Source: Megamonas sp. UBA1796
GTDB lineage: Bacteria; Bacillota; Negativicutes; Selenomonadales; Selenomonadaceae
Direction of reading: 5' to 3'
Assembly (NCBI GenBank): GCA_002319795.1
Contig: DCFU01000043.1
Span: 84,330-148,329, forward strand
DNA length: 64,000 nt
This document shows positions 1 to 9,068 of the stretch, one piece after another. A program made the position numbers and the translations under genes. Below the pieces are notes generated by a model. That model was not told the origin of the DNA. It saw nothing but the letters and a program-made list of their open reading frames with translations, and did no database searches. Position 1 is the stretch's first letter. Every line of letters starts with the position of its first letter.

Positions 1-1367
1 CAAGACAAATTGTTGAGGAATTAGATAAGTACATTGTTGGGCAGACAAAGGCAAAACGGGCTGTGGCCATAGCGCTTCGGAATCGTTGGCGCAGCCGTCG
101 GCTTAAAGGGAACATGCAGGATGAAGTGATACCCAAAAACATCCTTATGATTGGTTCCACTGGTGTGGGAAAGACCGAGATAGCACGCCGGCTGGCCAAA
201 CTTGTCAAGGCTCCGTTTATTAAAGTTGAGGCCACGAAATTCACAGAAGTTGGTTATGTTGGCCGCGATGTTGAATCTATCGTCAGAGACTTAGCGGAAA
301 CAGCTGTGCGCATGGTGCGGCAGGAACGTATAAACAGTGTGCAGGAAAAAGCGAAGGAACTTGCTGAGGAACGTATTTTAGACGTATTTGTGCCGGAACC
401 ACAGAAATCGCAAAACCCGTTAGGGAAACTTTTCGGCGGTGATGCGGAAGAGGAAAAGGAACCGGAAACAAAAGAAATGCCAAAATATCAGGCTGGCAGA
501 GAATGGTGCCGTAAGCGTCTTAAGGCTGGTGAACTGGAAAAGGAACTTATTGAAATCGATGTGGAGGATAATGGCAAGCCCATGATTGGGATGCTTGCAG
601 GTTCCGGACTCGAGGGTATGGGCGACAATATTCAGGATATGCTGGGCAGCCTCATGCCTAAGAAACACAGAAAACGCAAGGTTACGGTGGCGGCTGCCCG
701 CAAGCTTTTTACGCAGGAAGAGGCGGCAAAGCTGGTTGATATGGAAGAAGTTACGGAAACGGCTGTGAAAGCTGCGGAGCAGAGTGGCATAGTATTTCTG
801 GATGAAATCGATAAGGTCGCTGTGCATGGCAACAGTTCAGGTCCGGATGTTTCGCGTGAAGGCGTGCAGCGCGATATTTTGCCGATTGTTGAAGGCTCAA
901 CCGTTATGACGAAATACGGTCCGCTTAAAACCGATCATGTGCTTTTTATAGCGGCAGGTGCGTTCCATACTTCCAAGCCGTCGGATCTTATTCCAGAGTT
1001 GCAGGGAAGATTCCCAATCCGTGTAGAATTGACTGCCTTGGTAAAAGAAGATTTTAAAAAAATACTTACAGAGCCGCAAAATGCTCTTTTGAAACAATAT
1101 AAGGCACTTTTGGCAACCGAAAATATAGAACTTGATTTTACAGGGGATGCAGTTGACCGCTTGGCGCAGTTAGCTTGTGACGTTAATGCACAGACAGAGA
1201 ATATAGGTGCGCGTCGTCTGCATACCATTTTGGAAAAGCTTTTGGAGGAACTATCCTTCGAAGCACCGGAACTAAAAGAGCAAAAAATAGTGATTGATGC
1301 TGCTTATGTAGATCAAAAGCTGCAGGACATCGTAGTGAATCGCGATTTGAGTCAGTTTATTCTATAA
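1..1367 (+). CDS. hslU: HslU, ATPase subunit of the HslUV (ClpYQ) protease, 5'-truncated by the window edge
   Basis: AAA+ unfoldase that feeds proteins into the HslV peptidase in the cytoplasm. The frame is open from base 3 (RQIVEELDKYIVGQ), so only a few N-terminal residues are missing. The GTG at 63 is internal, not the start. Visible: Walker A GSTGVGKT, Walker B IVFLDEID, an inserted charged I-domain between them, the sensor-type GRFPIRVEL, and the C-terminal DLSQFIL tail that docks into HslV. Length fits the family (about 460 aa). In Bacillota hslV normally lies just upstream and codY just downstream, and codY is indeed next here. Confidence 0.97.
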   Translation, partial: RQIVEELDKYIVGQTKAKRAVAIALRNRWRSRRLKGNMQDEVIPKNILMIGSTGVGKTEIARRLAKLVKAPFIKVEATKFTEVGYVGRDVESIVRDLAETAVRMVRQERINSVQEKAKELAEERILDVFVPEPQKSQNPLGKLFGGDAEEEKEPETKEMPKYQAGREWCRKRLKAGELEKELIEIDVEDNGKPMIGMLAGSGLEGMGDNIQDMLGSLMPKKHRKRKVTVAAARKLFTQEEAAKLVDMEEVTETAVKAAEQSGIVFLDEIDKVAVHGNSSGPDVSREGVQRDILPIVEGSTVMTKYGPLKTDHVLFIAAGAFHTSKPSDLIPELQGRFPIRVELTALVKEDFKKILTEPQNALLKQYKALLATENIELDFTGDAVDRLAQLACDVNAQTENIGARRLHTILEKLLEELSFEAPELKEQKIVIDAAYVDQKLQDIVVNRDLSQFIL

Positions 1368-1543
1368 AATATCATAGGAAACAATTCACACAATAGATAT
1401 TTTTTCAAAAACACAGAAATTTGTAGTAAAAAATATTGTAGACCATCTATGATAATTTTGAAAAGTGTGATAAAATAGATGTGGATTTGAGTACATTTGA
1501 AGTATACAAAATATACGATTGGAATTGAAAGGAAGATTTATTC

Positions 1544-2320
1544 ATGGCAACGTTACTTGAAAGAACAAGGAAAATTAACAAACTTCTTCAGAAGTCGGAA
1601 AGTGTAGAATATGATGGGATATCCCGCGTACTCAGCAATGTGATTGGTGCGAATATTTACATCGCCAGTAAAAAAGGCAAGATTTTCGGTTATGCTTTTG
1701 TGGATGATTTTGAATGCAACCTTATGATTGATAAAGTTGTGAATCAGGGAGAATTCCCTAAACACTATGTGAACTGGCTTTTAAAGGTAGATGAAACTTC
1801 TCCAAACTTGCGTTCAAAATCTGGGATGTGCGCATTCTCTGAAGAAACGAAATGTATGTTTAATGGCAAAAATACTACGATTGTGCCGATTTATGGCGTA
1901 GGCGAGCGTATCGGGACTCTGGTTGTAGCGAAATATGATGAGGAGTTCACCGATGAAGATTTACTGCTGGCTGAATATGGTGCAACGGTGGTCGGTATGG
2001 AGATGCTGCGTGACCATACGCAGAAAATTGAGGTGGAAGCGCGCAAGAAAGCAACGGTCCAGATTGCACTGGCTACACTGTCCTATTCTGAGGTAGAGGC
2101 TGCAATCAATATCCTTGGCGAACTGGACGGCACAGAGGGCTTGCTGGTCGCTTCCAAGATTGCTGACCGTGTCGGCATTACGCGTTCTGTTATCGTCAAT
2201 GCGCTGCGTAAGTTTGAGTCTGCGGGCGTTATTGAATCTAAGTCTTTAGGTATGAAAGGCACCTATATTAAAGTCCTAAATGAGCATTTATTAGAGGAAG
2301 TACAGAAGCTCAAAAGATAA
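1544..2320 (+). CDS. codY: CodY, GTP/branched-chain amino acid sensing global repressor
   Basis: Pleiotropic transcription factor that represses stationary-phase and amino acid genes when GTP and branched-chain amino acids are high. At 258 aa it has the usual length. The N-terminal GAF-like sensor begins MATLLERTRKINKLLQ. The C-terminal winged helix shows ASKIADRVGITRSVIVNALR, the conserved DNA-recognition helix region. The start follows an AAAGGAAG ribosome site. A strong hairpin terminator lies 22 bases downstream, so codY is separated from the flagellar operon that follows, although the codY-flgB order is the same as in Bacillus subtilis. The 176-bp gap before it is very AT-rich and shows no promoter I would defend. 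Confidence 0.97.
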   Translation: MATLLERTRKINKLLQKSESVEYDGISRVLSNVIGANIYIASKKGKIFGYAFVDDFECNLMIDKVVNQGEFPKHYVNWLLKVDETSPNLRSKSGMCAFSEETKCMFNGKNTTIVPIYGVGERIGTLVVAKYDEEFTDEDLLLAEYGATVVGMEMLRDHTQKIEVEARKKATVQIALATLSYSEVEAAINILGELDGTEGLLVASKIADRVGITRSVIVNALRKFESAGVIESKSLGMKGTYIKVLNEHLLEEVQKLKR

Positions 2321-2342
2321 AATGGATATATGTGTAAAATAT

Positions 2343-2392
2343 ACATAAAGAAACAGGCATGCAACAGAGGTTGCGTGCCTGTTTCTTTATGT
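2343..2392 (+). terminator. Terminator between codY and the flagellar operon
   Basis: Inverted repeat with 23-base arms (2343-2365 and 2370-2392) around the loop AGAG. Pairing is complete except for one G-U. The descending arm contains GTTTCTTTATGT rather than a clean T-run. Stem length and position make it a convincing end for codY transcription, possibly bidirectional. Confidence 0.85.
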
Positions 2393-2466
2393 GGATACGC
2401 TTGTCAGAATAAGGTTTTGTGGTTGGGACTATATAACTGTTTATTGAAAATATAGCATAAATGTCT

Positions 2467-2494
2467 TTTACGATAAGGGAAAAAATGATAAAAT
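2467..2494 (+). promoter_or_regulatory. Possible sigma-A promoter of the fla/che operon
   Basis: TTTACG (2467-2472), 16 bases, TAAAAT (2489-2494). The predicted start near 2501 would give a leader of about 150 bases before the favoured flgB start. The match is moderate and the region is AT-rich, so other positions are possible. I found no sigma-28 type sequence here. Confidence 0.35.
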
Positions 2495-2650
2495 TAGAAA
2501 GTGATTAAAAGGAATTGTGGTTCCGATGTAGAATTAGAACACAATGTATTGAGTATGGATGCTGATTTAGAAGACAACGATACTACTAGGACAAATCGAG
2601 GATTATTTATCTTAAATAAGGCAGGTGCGATACAGAGGATGCTAGAGCAG

Positions 2651-3052
2651 ATGACGAATTCACCGATGATGGATTATCTGGGACGTGGTTTACATGCTGC
2701 TAATTTAAGGCAGGGAGTTATTAGCAATAATATAGCGAATGTGAACACCCCAAATTTCAAAAAGAGTGATGTTGTTTTCGAGAGCCTTTTGGCCAAAGAG
2801 ATGAAACTGGATAATGGAGACAGGCTTCAGCTGGCTCGTACAGATGCCCGCCATTTACCTGATGGAGCAGACAGGAAGGCAACGGGCAGGATTGAGCGGC
2901 AGGATACTACGACGATGCGGGTTGATAACAATAACGTTGATATCGATGTTGAAATGGCTGGTCTGGCCAAGAATCAAATATATTATAATTCTATGGCGAA
3001 AGAGCTGGGGAGTTATATTACGCGTGTGAAAACTACCATAACAAGTAAGTGA
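2651..3052 (+). CDS. flgB: FlgB, proximal flagellar rod protein
   Basis: Rod subunit exported by the flagellar type III system. It carries the hallmark rod/hook N-terminal motif VISNNIANVNTPNFKKSD and a C-terminal coiled segment (DVEMAGLAKNQIYYNSMAKEL). The frame is open back to a GTG at 2501, which would add 50 unusual acidic residues. The ATG at 2651, preceded by AGAGGA, gives 133 aa, the family's normal length and domain start, so I use it. The ATG at 2639 is a second choice. First gene of the long operon; flgC follows after 30 bases. Confidence 0.93.
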   Translation: MTNSPMMDYLGRGLHAANLRQGVISNNIANVNTPNFKKSDVVFESLLAKEMKLDNGDRLQLARTDARHLPDGADRKATGRIERQDTTTMRVDNNNVDIDVEMAGLAKNQIYYNSMAKELGSYITRVKTTITSK

Positions 3053-3082
3053 TACTAAAATAGATGCAGAGGAGTATGGAAT

Positions 3083-3532
3083 ATGAGCATATTTGGTGGT
3101 ATTGATGCATCTGCTTCAGGAATGACAGCTGAGCGGTTGCGTATGGATGTGATTTCCAACAATATTGCGAATGCAAATACGACAAGGACAACAGGGGGCG
3201 GTGCCTATCATCGGCGCTATGTTGTTTTTGAACCGCGTGATGCTGGGGGACAGAGTTTTTCCAGTACCCTTTCCAATGAAATGGGCAATGGACCACAGGC
3301 AGGTGAAGGCGTGCGGGCGGTTGGCATTGTAGCAGATAATACGTCGGGACCAATTGTATATGATCCGGGCAATCCGGATGCCAATGCACAGGGATATGTG
3401 GAACGTCCGAATGTGAATATTGTGACTGAAATGGTAGATATGATTACAGCCTCCAGAGCCTATGAAGCAAATGTGACAGCGGTAAATGCGGCGAAAAGCA
3501 TGGCGATGAAGGCCTTGGACATTGGAAAATAA
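3083..3532 (+). CDS. flgC: FlgC, proximal flagellar rod protein
   Basis: Rod subunit, 149 aa, in the expected place after flgB. The N-terminus has ASGMTAERLRMDVISNNIAN, the conserved rod signature. The C-terminus has the partner helix with NIVTEMVDMITASRAYEANV, typical of FlgC/FlgG-type proteins. AGAGGAG precedes the ATG. Exported without a cleavable signal peptide. Confidence 0.97.
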   Translation: MSIFGGIDASASGMTAERLRMDVISNNIANANTTRTTGGGAYHRRYVVFEPRDAGGQSFSSTLSNEMGNGPQAGEGVRAVGIVADNTSGPIVYDPGNPDANAQGYVERPNVNIVTEMVDMITASRAYEANVTAVNAAKSMAMKALDIGK

Positions 3533-3545
3533 ATGAGGTGAGATT

Positions 3546-3845
3546 ATGCAGGTGGCAGCATTACAGATGACCCCGGTCTCCATGAGTGCAGAGAGTCATA
3601 TCGGTGCAGAGAATCAGGAACAGGTCAAATCCTTTGGCGAATATCTAGGTGATGCCCTGAAAAAGACGAATGAATTGGAACTTAAGTCTGACCACATGAA
3701 TGAAGCTTTGGCAGCTGGAAAAATTGACGATGTCTCTCAGGTCGTCATTGCCAGCGAAAAGGCAGATATGGCGATGCAGCTTACCCTTCAGGTTCGTAAC
3801 CGGGTAGTGGAAGCTTATCAGGAAATCATGCGCATGCAGGTATAA
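3546..3845 (+). CDS. fliE: FliE, MS-ring/rod junction protein
   Basis: Small (99 aa) export-gate/rod adaptor that joins the FliF ring to the rod. The C-terminal helix ASEKADMAMQLTLQVRNRVV and the ending YQEIMRMQV are the family signature. GAGGTGA precedes the ATG. It lies 13 bases after flgC and 39 before fliF, the standard flgB-flgC-fliE-fliF order. Confidence 0.96.
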   Translation: MQVAALQMTPVSMSAESHIGAENQEQVKSFGEYLGDALKKTNELELKSDHMNEALAAGKIDDVSQVVIASEKADMAMQLTLQVRNRVVEAYQEIMRMQV

Positions 3846-3884
3846 TGACAGGGCAAGGCTAAATGAGTCGAAGGGATTGAGAAA

Positions 3885-5471
3885 ATGGCAGACTGGAAGG
3901 AACAGTATCTGCAACTTTGGAAAAAGTTCAATAAACGACAGCGTTATACAATTATCGGTGTGGCTGCGCTCTTCATGATAGCAATTCTAGGCTGGAGCTA
4001 TTGGTATGGTAGTAAACCGGATATGGTACCGCTGTTTACTAACATGGAAACCAAGGATGCAGGAGAGGTAGCAGCAAAACTGAAGGAGTCGAAAATACAG
4101 TATGAAGTTCAGGAATCCCAGAAGGGTACCACGATACTGGTCCCAGCCAAGAATGTACATAATGCGAGGCTGGAGCTGGCAACACAGGGACTGCCGAGGG
4201 GACAGAAGGGCTTTGAAATTTTTGACGATAGTAAGCTGGGAGTGACTGAATTCCAAAATAAGGTGAATTATCTGCAGGCACTGCAGGGAGAACTCACCAG
4301 GACAATTGAGCAGATTGAATCCGTTGAAAAGGCCCGGGTCCATATTGTGTTACAGGAGGACAGCCTTTATAAGAAAAATGAAAAGCCGGCTACAGCTTCG
4401 ATTATGCTGAAGCTAAAGCCTAATGCACAATTATCAAAAAAAGAAATCAAAGGTATTGTAAATCTTACAGCGCATAGTGTACAAGGGCTTCAGCCGGAAA
4501 ATATCACTATAGTCGATGATACAGGGAAAATCCTGAACGATCCGGATGAAGACGAAGAAAAGGGCCTTGGCGGCAAGACGCTGACACAAATGGATATGAC
4601 ACGTAAGGTACAGGACCGTATGCAGAAAGATGTGCAAACGCTCCTGGATCAAGCTTTGGGGACTGGTAAGGCTTTCGTCAGGGTGAGCCTCGAGCTGGAT
4701 TTTGACCAGCGCCAGACCGATAAACAGACCTATACTCCTGTAGTCGATGATTCGGGTATTATTCGCAGCCAGCAGGATTCCAGCGAAAACTATGCTGGCA
4801 ATTCCACGGCGCCGGGCGGGCCGGCCGGCGCACAGTCGAATATTCCCGGATATGTAGCACAACAGAATAATTCCAATTCAAATTACGAGAAAAAGGAATC
4901 AACAAAAAATTATGAAATCAATGAGGAAAAACAAAAAGTAGTTGCCAGTCCAGGTTCTGTAAAAAGATTGAACATTGCAGTTTTGGTCAATGATGATGTT
5001 ACACGTACACAGCAGGATAGTATTACACGTTCGGTTGCTGCCGCCGCTGGTATCAATGCGGAACGTGGCGATACGGTTTCCGTAGAGCCGCTGCCGTTCA
5101 GCACAGAAGCTGCTGACCGTCGTGCGGCGGAAGAACAGGCTGCACGAGATAATGAAAATCGTATTTTTTATATGGAAATTGCGGCGGGATTATTGCTTTT
5201 GGCACTTGTTGCGGCAGGAGTCATGCGATATCGCCGTAAGAAACGCCTGGAACAGGAAGCAATCGAACAAGCAGCCAGGCAGGCAGCTTTGGAGAAGAAA
5301 CGGATGGAAGATGAGCGTGCTTCGTCAATTGCCGCTGGCGAAATCGGCAGTGATGAGCTTACGGATGAAGAAAAACAGCATCTTTCCGAGCGTCAGGCTT
5401 TGGAAGAGCTTATTCGTACGAAACCAGCTGAGGTTGCAATGCTTATTAAAACCTGGCTTTCGGAGGATTGA
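3885..5471 (+). CDS. fliF: FliF, flagellar MS-ring protein
   Basis: Forms the inner-membrane ring on which the motor and export gate are built. At 528 aa it has the normal size. There is an N-terminal membrane segment at about residues 20-42. The ring-building YscJ/FliF domain follows (GQKGFEIFDDSKLGVTEFQ, then KARVHIVLQEDSLYKK). A low-complexity Gly/Asn/Ser loop comes near residue 310, and the second membrane segment is at about 425-447. The C-terminal acidic tail ending EVAMLIKTWLSED is the FliG-binding end. fliG begins 6 bases later. Confidence 0.98.
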   Translation: MADWKEQYLQLWKKFNKRQRYTIIGVAALFMIAILGWSYWYGSKPDMVPLFTNMETKDAGEVAAKLKESKIQYEVQESQKGTTILVPAKNVHNARLELATQGLPRGQKGFEIFDDSKLGVTEFQNKVNYLQALQGELTRTIEQIESVEKARVHIVLQEDSLYKKNEKPATASIMLKLKPNAQLSKKEIKGIVNLTAHSVQGLQPENITIVDDTGKILNDPDEDEEKGLGGKTLTQMDMTRKVQDRMQKDVQTLLDQALGTGKAFVRVSLELDFDQRQTDKQTYTPVVDDSGIIRSQQDSSENYAGNSTAPGGPAGAQSNIPGYVAQQNNSNSNYEKKESTKNYEINEEKQKVVASPGSVKRLNIAVLVNDDVTRTQQDSITRSVAAAAGINAERGDTVSVEPLPFSTEAADRRAAEEQAARDNENRIFYMEIAAGLLLLALVAAGVMRYRRKKRLEQEAIEQAARQAALEKKRMEDERASSIAAGEIGSDELTDEEKQHLSERQALEELIRTKPAEVAMLIKTWLSED

Positions 5472-5477
5472 TGCAGT

Positions 5478-6500
5478 ATGGATATGTATGGTAGAGGTGA
5501 GCCGCAGCTTACGAGTCAGCAAAAGGCAGCAATTCTTTTCATTGCTATGGGGCCTGAGAATTCGGCCAGGTTATTTCAGCATTTAAGTGATGATGAAATA
5601 GAAAAGATTACCTTGGAAATAGCGAATCAGAAGCAGGTTACACCGGAACAAAAAGCTACGGTAGTCAGTGAATTTTATCAAATGGCAATGGCCAGGGATT
5701 ATCTCTCAATAGGCGGTCTGGAATATGCCCAGAATATATTGGAGAAGGCGTTGGGCACTGAAAGGGCTATGAACATCATCAACCGCCTGACGACAAGCCT
5801 GCAGATACGTCCATTTGATTTCCTGCGTAAAACAGATCCGGCACAATTGTTAAATTTTATTCAGAATGAACATCCGCAGACTATTGCGCTTATTATGGCT
5901 TATTTGGATCCGGATCAGGCAGCAACCATTTTATCTTCACTGCCGTCTGAGCGACAGGCTGAAGTGGCGAAGAGAATTGCAGAGATGGACAGGACATCAC
6001 CAGATGTATTACGTGAGGTTGAAAGAGTGTTGGAAAGAAAGCTTTCTTCGCTGGTTACACAGGATTTTACGGCTGCAGGCGGGGTGAAGGCTATCGTCGA
6101 AGTACTCAACCGTGTCGATCGTGGAACAGAGAAAACCATTATCGAGACACTCGAAGTCGACAATCCCGAACTTACCGAAGAAATCAAGCGACTCATGTTT
6201 GTATTCGAAGATATTGTTATGCTGGATGACAGGTCACTGCAGATGGTTCTGCGTGATGTCGATACCAAAGACTTGTCGCTGGCACTCAAGGCGACACCGC
6301 AGGAAGTCGCTGCCAAGGTATACAAGAATATGTCCAAGCGTGCCGGCGATATGCTGCGTGAGGAAATAGAGTTCATGGGACCCGTTAAGATACGTGATGT
6401 AGAGGAAGCACAGCAAAAAATCGTAAATGTCATCCGTACCTTGGAAGATAAGGGTGAGATTGTCGTTTCACGTGGAAAGGGTGACGAGATGATTGTCTAG
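5478..6500 (+). CDS. fliG: FliG, flagellar motor switch protein
   Basis: C-ring component that couples stator torque and direction switching. 340 aa. Landmarks: TSQQKAAILFIAMGPENSARL at the FliF-binding N-terminus, the middle-domain EHPQ motif (NEHPQTIALIMAYLDPDQAA, about residues 129-150), and the C-terminal torque domain with charged residues in FEDIVMLDDRSLQMVLRDVD. GGAGGA lies 10 bases before the ATG, inside the end of fliF. It overlaps fliH by 8 bases, suggesting coupled translation. Confidence 0.98.
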   Translation: MDMYGRGEPQLTSQQKAAILFIAMGPENSARLFQHLSDDEIEKITLEIANQKQVTPEQKATVVSEFYQMAMARDYLSIGGLEYAQNILEKALGTERAMNIINRLTTSLQIRPFDFLRKTDPAQLLNFIQNEHPQTIALIMAYLDPDQAATILSSLPSERQAEVAKRIAEMDRTSPDVLREVERVLERKLSSLVTQDFTAAGGVKAIVEVLNRVDRGTEKTIIETLEVDNPELTEEIKRLMFVFEDIVMLDDRSLQMVLRDVDTKDLSLALKATPQEVAAKVYKNMSKRAGDMLREEIEFMGPVKIRDVEEAQQKIVNVIRTLEDKGEIVVSRGKGDEMIV

Positions 6501-7275
6501 GGTAATTAAAGCTGCTATATGGCAGACTGAGCCCAAGATTGTAGAGATTCCGCCGTTGCCTAAGAAAAATGATGCATCTTTATCGACACTTGATGGGGCA
6601 TCACGGGAAACACTTGTGGCAGCTATTTTGGAAAAAGAAAGAAAAGCAGAAGAAACTCTAAAGGATGCCAGATTGGCCTGTGAAATTATGAAGCAGGAAG
6701 CAAGAAATCATCAGGAGACACTTTTAGAGGACGCAAAAAAAGAAGCGGTGTCCATAAAAGAAGAGGCACAAAAAGCCGGTTATGATGCAGGTTTTGCAAA
6801 TGGAAGAGAAGAAGGGGCAGCACAGGTCCGTACGGAGCAGCAGCAAATTATTCTCGATGCAAATGCAAAGGCTCAGCACACACTGGAAACGGCCAATGAA
6901 GAGACAAAGGCTTATTTAAAACAAGCAGAAGAAGATATTACAGATATTGCACTGCATATCGTAAATAAGATTCTGCCGCAGCATTTTATTGATGTACCAC
7001 AAGTGATTCTGCCACTGGTTCGGGAGGCTCTGCATAAGATACGGGATCAAAACGAAGTCATTGTCCATGTAGCGCCTGGCTGTTATGATATGGTGCTTAT
7101 GGCGAGAATGGAGTTTCAGTCTATGTTGGAGGGCAACGCGACCTTGCAAGTCAAATCCGATGAGAGCCTTAGTCCGGGTGATTGTATTCTTGAATCCCCG
7201 AATGGCAATGTAGATGCCAGACTGGCTACACAGCTTGAGCTGGTGAAAAAAGCGTTACAGGATGTCATGCTATGA
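6493..7275 (+). CDS. fliH: FliH, negative regulator/stator of the flagellar export ATPase
   Basis: Soluble partner of FliI in the export apparatus. 260 aa starting at a TTG that overlaps the fliG stop region. The middle is a long Ala/Glu/Lys-rich coiled coil (residues about 45-150) followed by the conserved C-terminal FliH/V-ATPase E-like domain with VHVAPGCYDMVL and SLSPGDCILESPNGNVDARL. It ends in a 4-base ATGA overlap with fliI, a classic coupled pair. Confidence 0.93.
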   Translation: MSRVIKAAIWQTEPKIVEIPPLPKKNDASLSTLDGASRETLVAAILEKERKAEETLKDARLACEIMKQEARNHQETLLEDAKKEAVSIKEEAQKAGYDAGFANGREEGAAQVRTEQQQIILDANAKAQHTLETANEETKAYLKQAEEDITDIALHIVNKILPQHFIDVPQVILPLVREALHKIRDQNEVIVHVAPGCYDMVLMARMEFQSMLEGNATLQVKSDESLSPGDCILESPNGNVDARLATQLELVKKALQDVML

Positions 7276-8582
7276 GGCAAATCGATATCAAAAAGCTTAC
7301 AAATGCGATCGATGCATGTGAAGCGATAAAGATGAATGGAAAAATCACACAGGTTATCGGGCTTGTTATTGAGGCCAAAGGACCGAATGTAAGCTTGGGA
7401 GAGCTCTGCTATGTTTGTTCGAGATTTCCCGATGTGGAGCCAATTCCGGCAGAAGTCGTTGGCTTTCGGCAAGGTTTTGTGCTTCTTATGCCAATCGGTG
7501 AGATGCAGGGAATCGGCCCAGGCTGTGAAGTCATATCGGCACAGCGGGTACTTCGGGTAAAGGTAGGCGAACAGCTCCTGGGCCGTGTCATTGACGGCTT
7601 AGGAGATCCTATCGATGATAAAGGCCCAATCCTGTGTAAGGAAGAATATCCTTTACAGGCTCCTCCACCGCCGCCGCTTGCGCGGCCGCGTATAACTGAC
7701 TCACTTTATGTAGGCGTAAGAGCCATTGATGGCCTTATTACTATAGGCTCTGGCCAGCGCATTGGCATAATGGCCGGCAGTGGGGTCGGCAAGTCAACGC
7801 TCCTGAGCATGATTGCCCGGAATACCGAGGCTGATGTAAGCGTAATTGCGCTTGTAGGTGAGCGCGGGCGCGAAGTCAAGGAGTTCATAGAAAGAGATCT
7901 TGGTGAAGAAGGACTCAAACGCTCTGTTGTGGTCGTGGCAACGTCCGATAAGCCGGCGCTGGTTCGCATCAAGGGAGCTATGACTGCTACGGCGGTAGCG
8001 GAATATTTTCGGGATCAGGGGAAAAAAGTAGTTCTTATGATGGATTCTGTTACACGCTTTGCCATGGCACAGCGTGAGGTCGGGCTTACGGTGGGTGAGC
8101 CGCCAGCCACGCGTGGATACACGCCTTCCGTGTTCGCTCTCTTGCCAAGGCTCCTGGAGCGGGCAGGGACGAATGCCAAGGGCTCTATCACCGGTATCTA
8201 TACAGTTCTGGTCGATGGCGACGACATGAATGAGCCTATTGCAGATGCCGTACGCAGTATACTTGACGGTCATATCGTATTATCCAGGAGTATTGCAGCG
8301 CAAAATCATTTTCCGGCGATTGATGTATTATCCAGTGTCAGCCGCGTTATGACAGAGGTGGTCTCTGAGGAACATAATCAGGCGGCACAGGTGATTCGTT
8401 CCCTTATGGCTGTATACAAGGAAGCTGAGGATTTGATTCATATCGGTGCATATGTGAATGGTTCAAATGCAAAAATAGATGAGGCCATCAAAAAGATAGA
8501 TGCAATTGAGGCATTTCTTTGTCAGGGTGTTTTTGAGAAAAGCAGCTTTGCGGAGACAGAAAAAGCTTTGACAGAGATTTAA
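7272..8582 (+). CDS. fliI: FliI, flagellum-specific export ATPase
   Basis: Hexameric F1-beta-like ATPase that energises type III export. 436 aa. Walker A AGSGVGKSTLL (about residue 170), then GERGREVKEFIERDLG, Walker B region VVLMMDSVTRFAMAQREVGL and the family signature GEPPATRGYTPSVFALLPRL. Starts on the ATG of the ATGA overlap with fliH. fliJ follows after 21 bases. Confidence 0.98.
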   Translation: MRQIDIKKLTNAIDACEAIKMNGKITQVIGLVIEAKGPNVSLGELCYVCSRFPDVEPIPAEVVGFRQGFVLLMPIGEMQGIGPGCEVISAQRVLRVKVGEQLLGRVIDGLGDPIDDKGPILCKEEYPLQAPPPPPLARPRITDSLYVGVRAIDGLITIGSGQRIGIMAGSGVGKSTLLSMIARNTEADVSVIALVGERGREVKEFIERDLGEEGLKRSVVVVATSDKPALVRIKGAMTATAVAEYFRDQGKKVVLMMDSVTRFAMAQREVGLTVGEPPATRGYTPSVFALLPRLLERAGTNAKGSITGIYTVLVDGDDMNEPIADAVRSILDGHIVLSRSIAAQNHFPAIDVLSSVSRVMTEVVSEEHNQAAQVIRSLMAVYKEAEDLIHIGAYVNGSNAKIDEAIKKIDAIEAFLCQGVFEKSSFAETEKALTEI

Positions 8583-8603
8583 CGGTTCGGGAATGGGGCG
8601 CAG

Positions 8604-9068
8604 ATGAAAAAATTCAAGTTCCAGTTAGATACCTTGTTGAAAGTTACCTGTATTAAAAAAAATCAAGCAGAACTTAAATTTGCGGAGATTTCGCGTAAGC
8701 TTGCTGACCAGCAGCATGACTTGATGGTTTTTTTGGAAGATATGCAGCGGGGACAGCAGGACTACGACAGGCTTATCGCCGTAAAACGTATCAATATTGG
8801 TACGCTTATGACATATAACAGTTTTTTCTCCTGGAAACGCAGCCAGATAGAGAAGCAGCAACAGGAAATCCTGCAAACCAAGGCTGAACGGCAGAAACGG
8901 CTGGAGCTGCTCGTAGAGATCATGCATAAACTGAAGAGCATCGAACAGCTTCGTGAAAAAAGATTGCAGCAGTATAAAGATCAGATTATTTTCGAAGAAC
9001 AAAAATTATTGGATGAAATTGGGCTCCAGTTGTATATGAGAGGGTCTGGGCGAGGTGAGCATGTATGA
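8604..9068 (+). CDS. fliJ: FliJ, flagellar export coiled-coil chaperone
   Basis: 154 aa, almost wholly helical and charged, beginning MKKFKFQLDTLLKV as FliJ proteins do. In the family it sits in the FliI hexamer like a rotor stalk and recycles chaperones. Identification rests on that N-terminus, the length, the coiled-coil character and position after fliI. The last bases overlap the next start (ATGA), so the lytic enzyme that follows is probably translationally coupled. Confidence 0.9.
   Translation: MKKFKFQLDTLLKVTCIKKNQAELKFAEISRKLADQQHDLMVFLEDMQRGQQDYDRLIAVKRINIGTLMTYNSFFSWKRSQIEKQQQEILQTKAERQKRLELLVEIMHKLKSIEQLREKRLQQYKDQIIFEEQKLLDEIGLQLYMRGSGRGEHV

Noticed and set aside
1393..1440. ATATTTTTT/AAAAAATAT inverted repeat after hslU as a terminator
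   Set aside because: A/T-only stem with a long loop and no T-run beyond it; too weak to stop transcription.
1452..1476. CodY-box-like AATTTTGAAAA before codY
   Set aside because: The central bases of the AATTTTCNGAAAATT box are missing, so the half-sites are wrongly spaced; AT-rich DNA gives such matches by chance.
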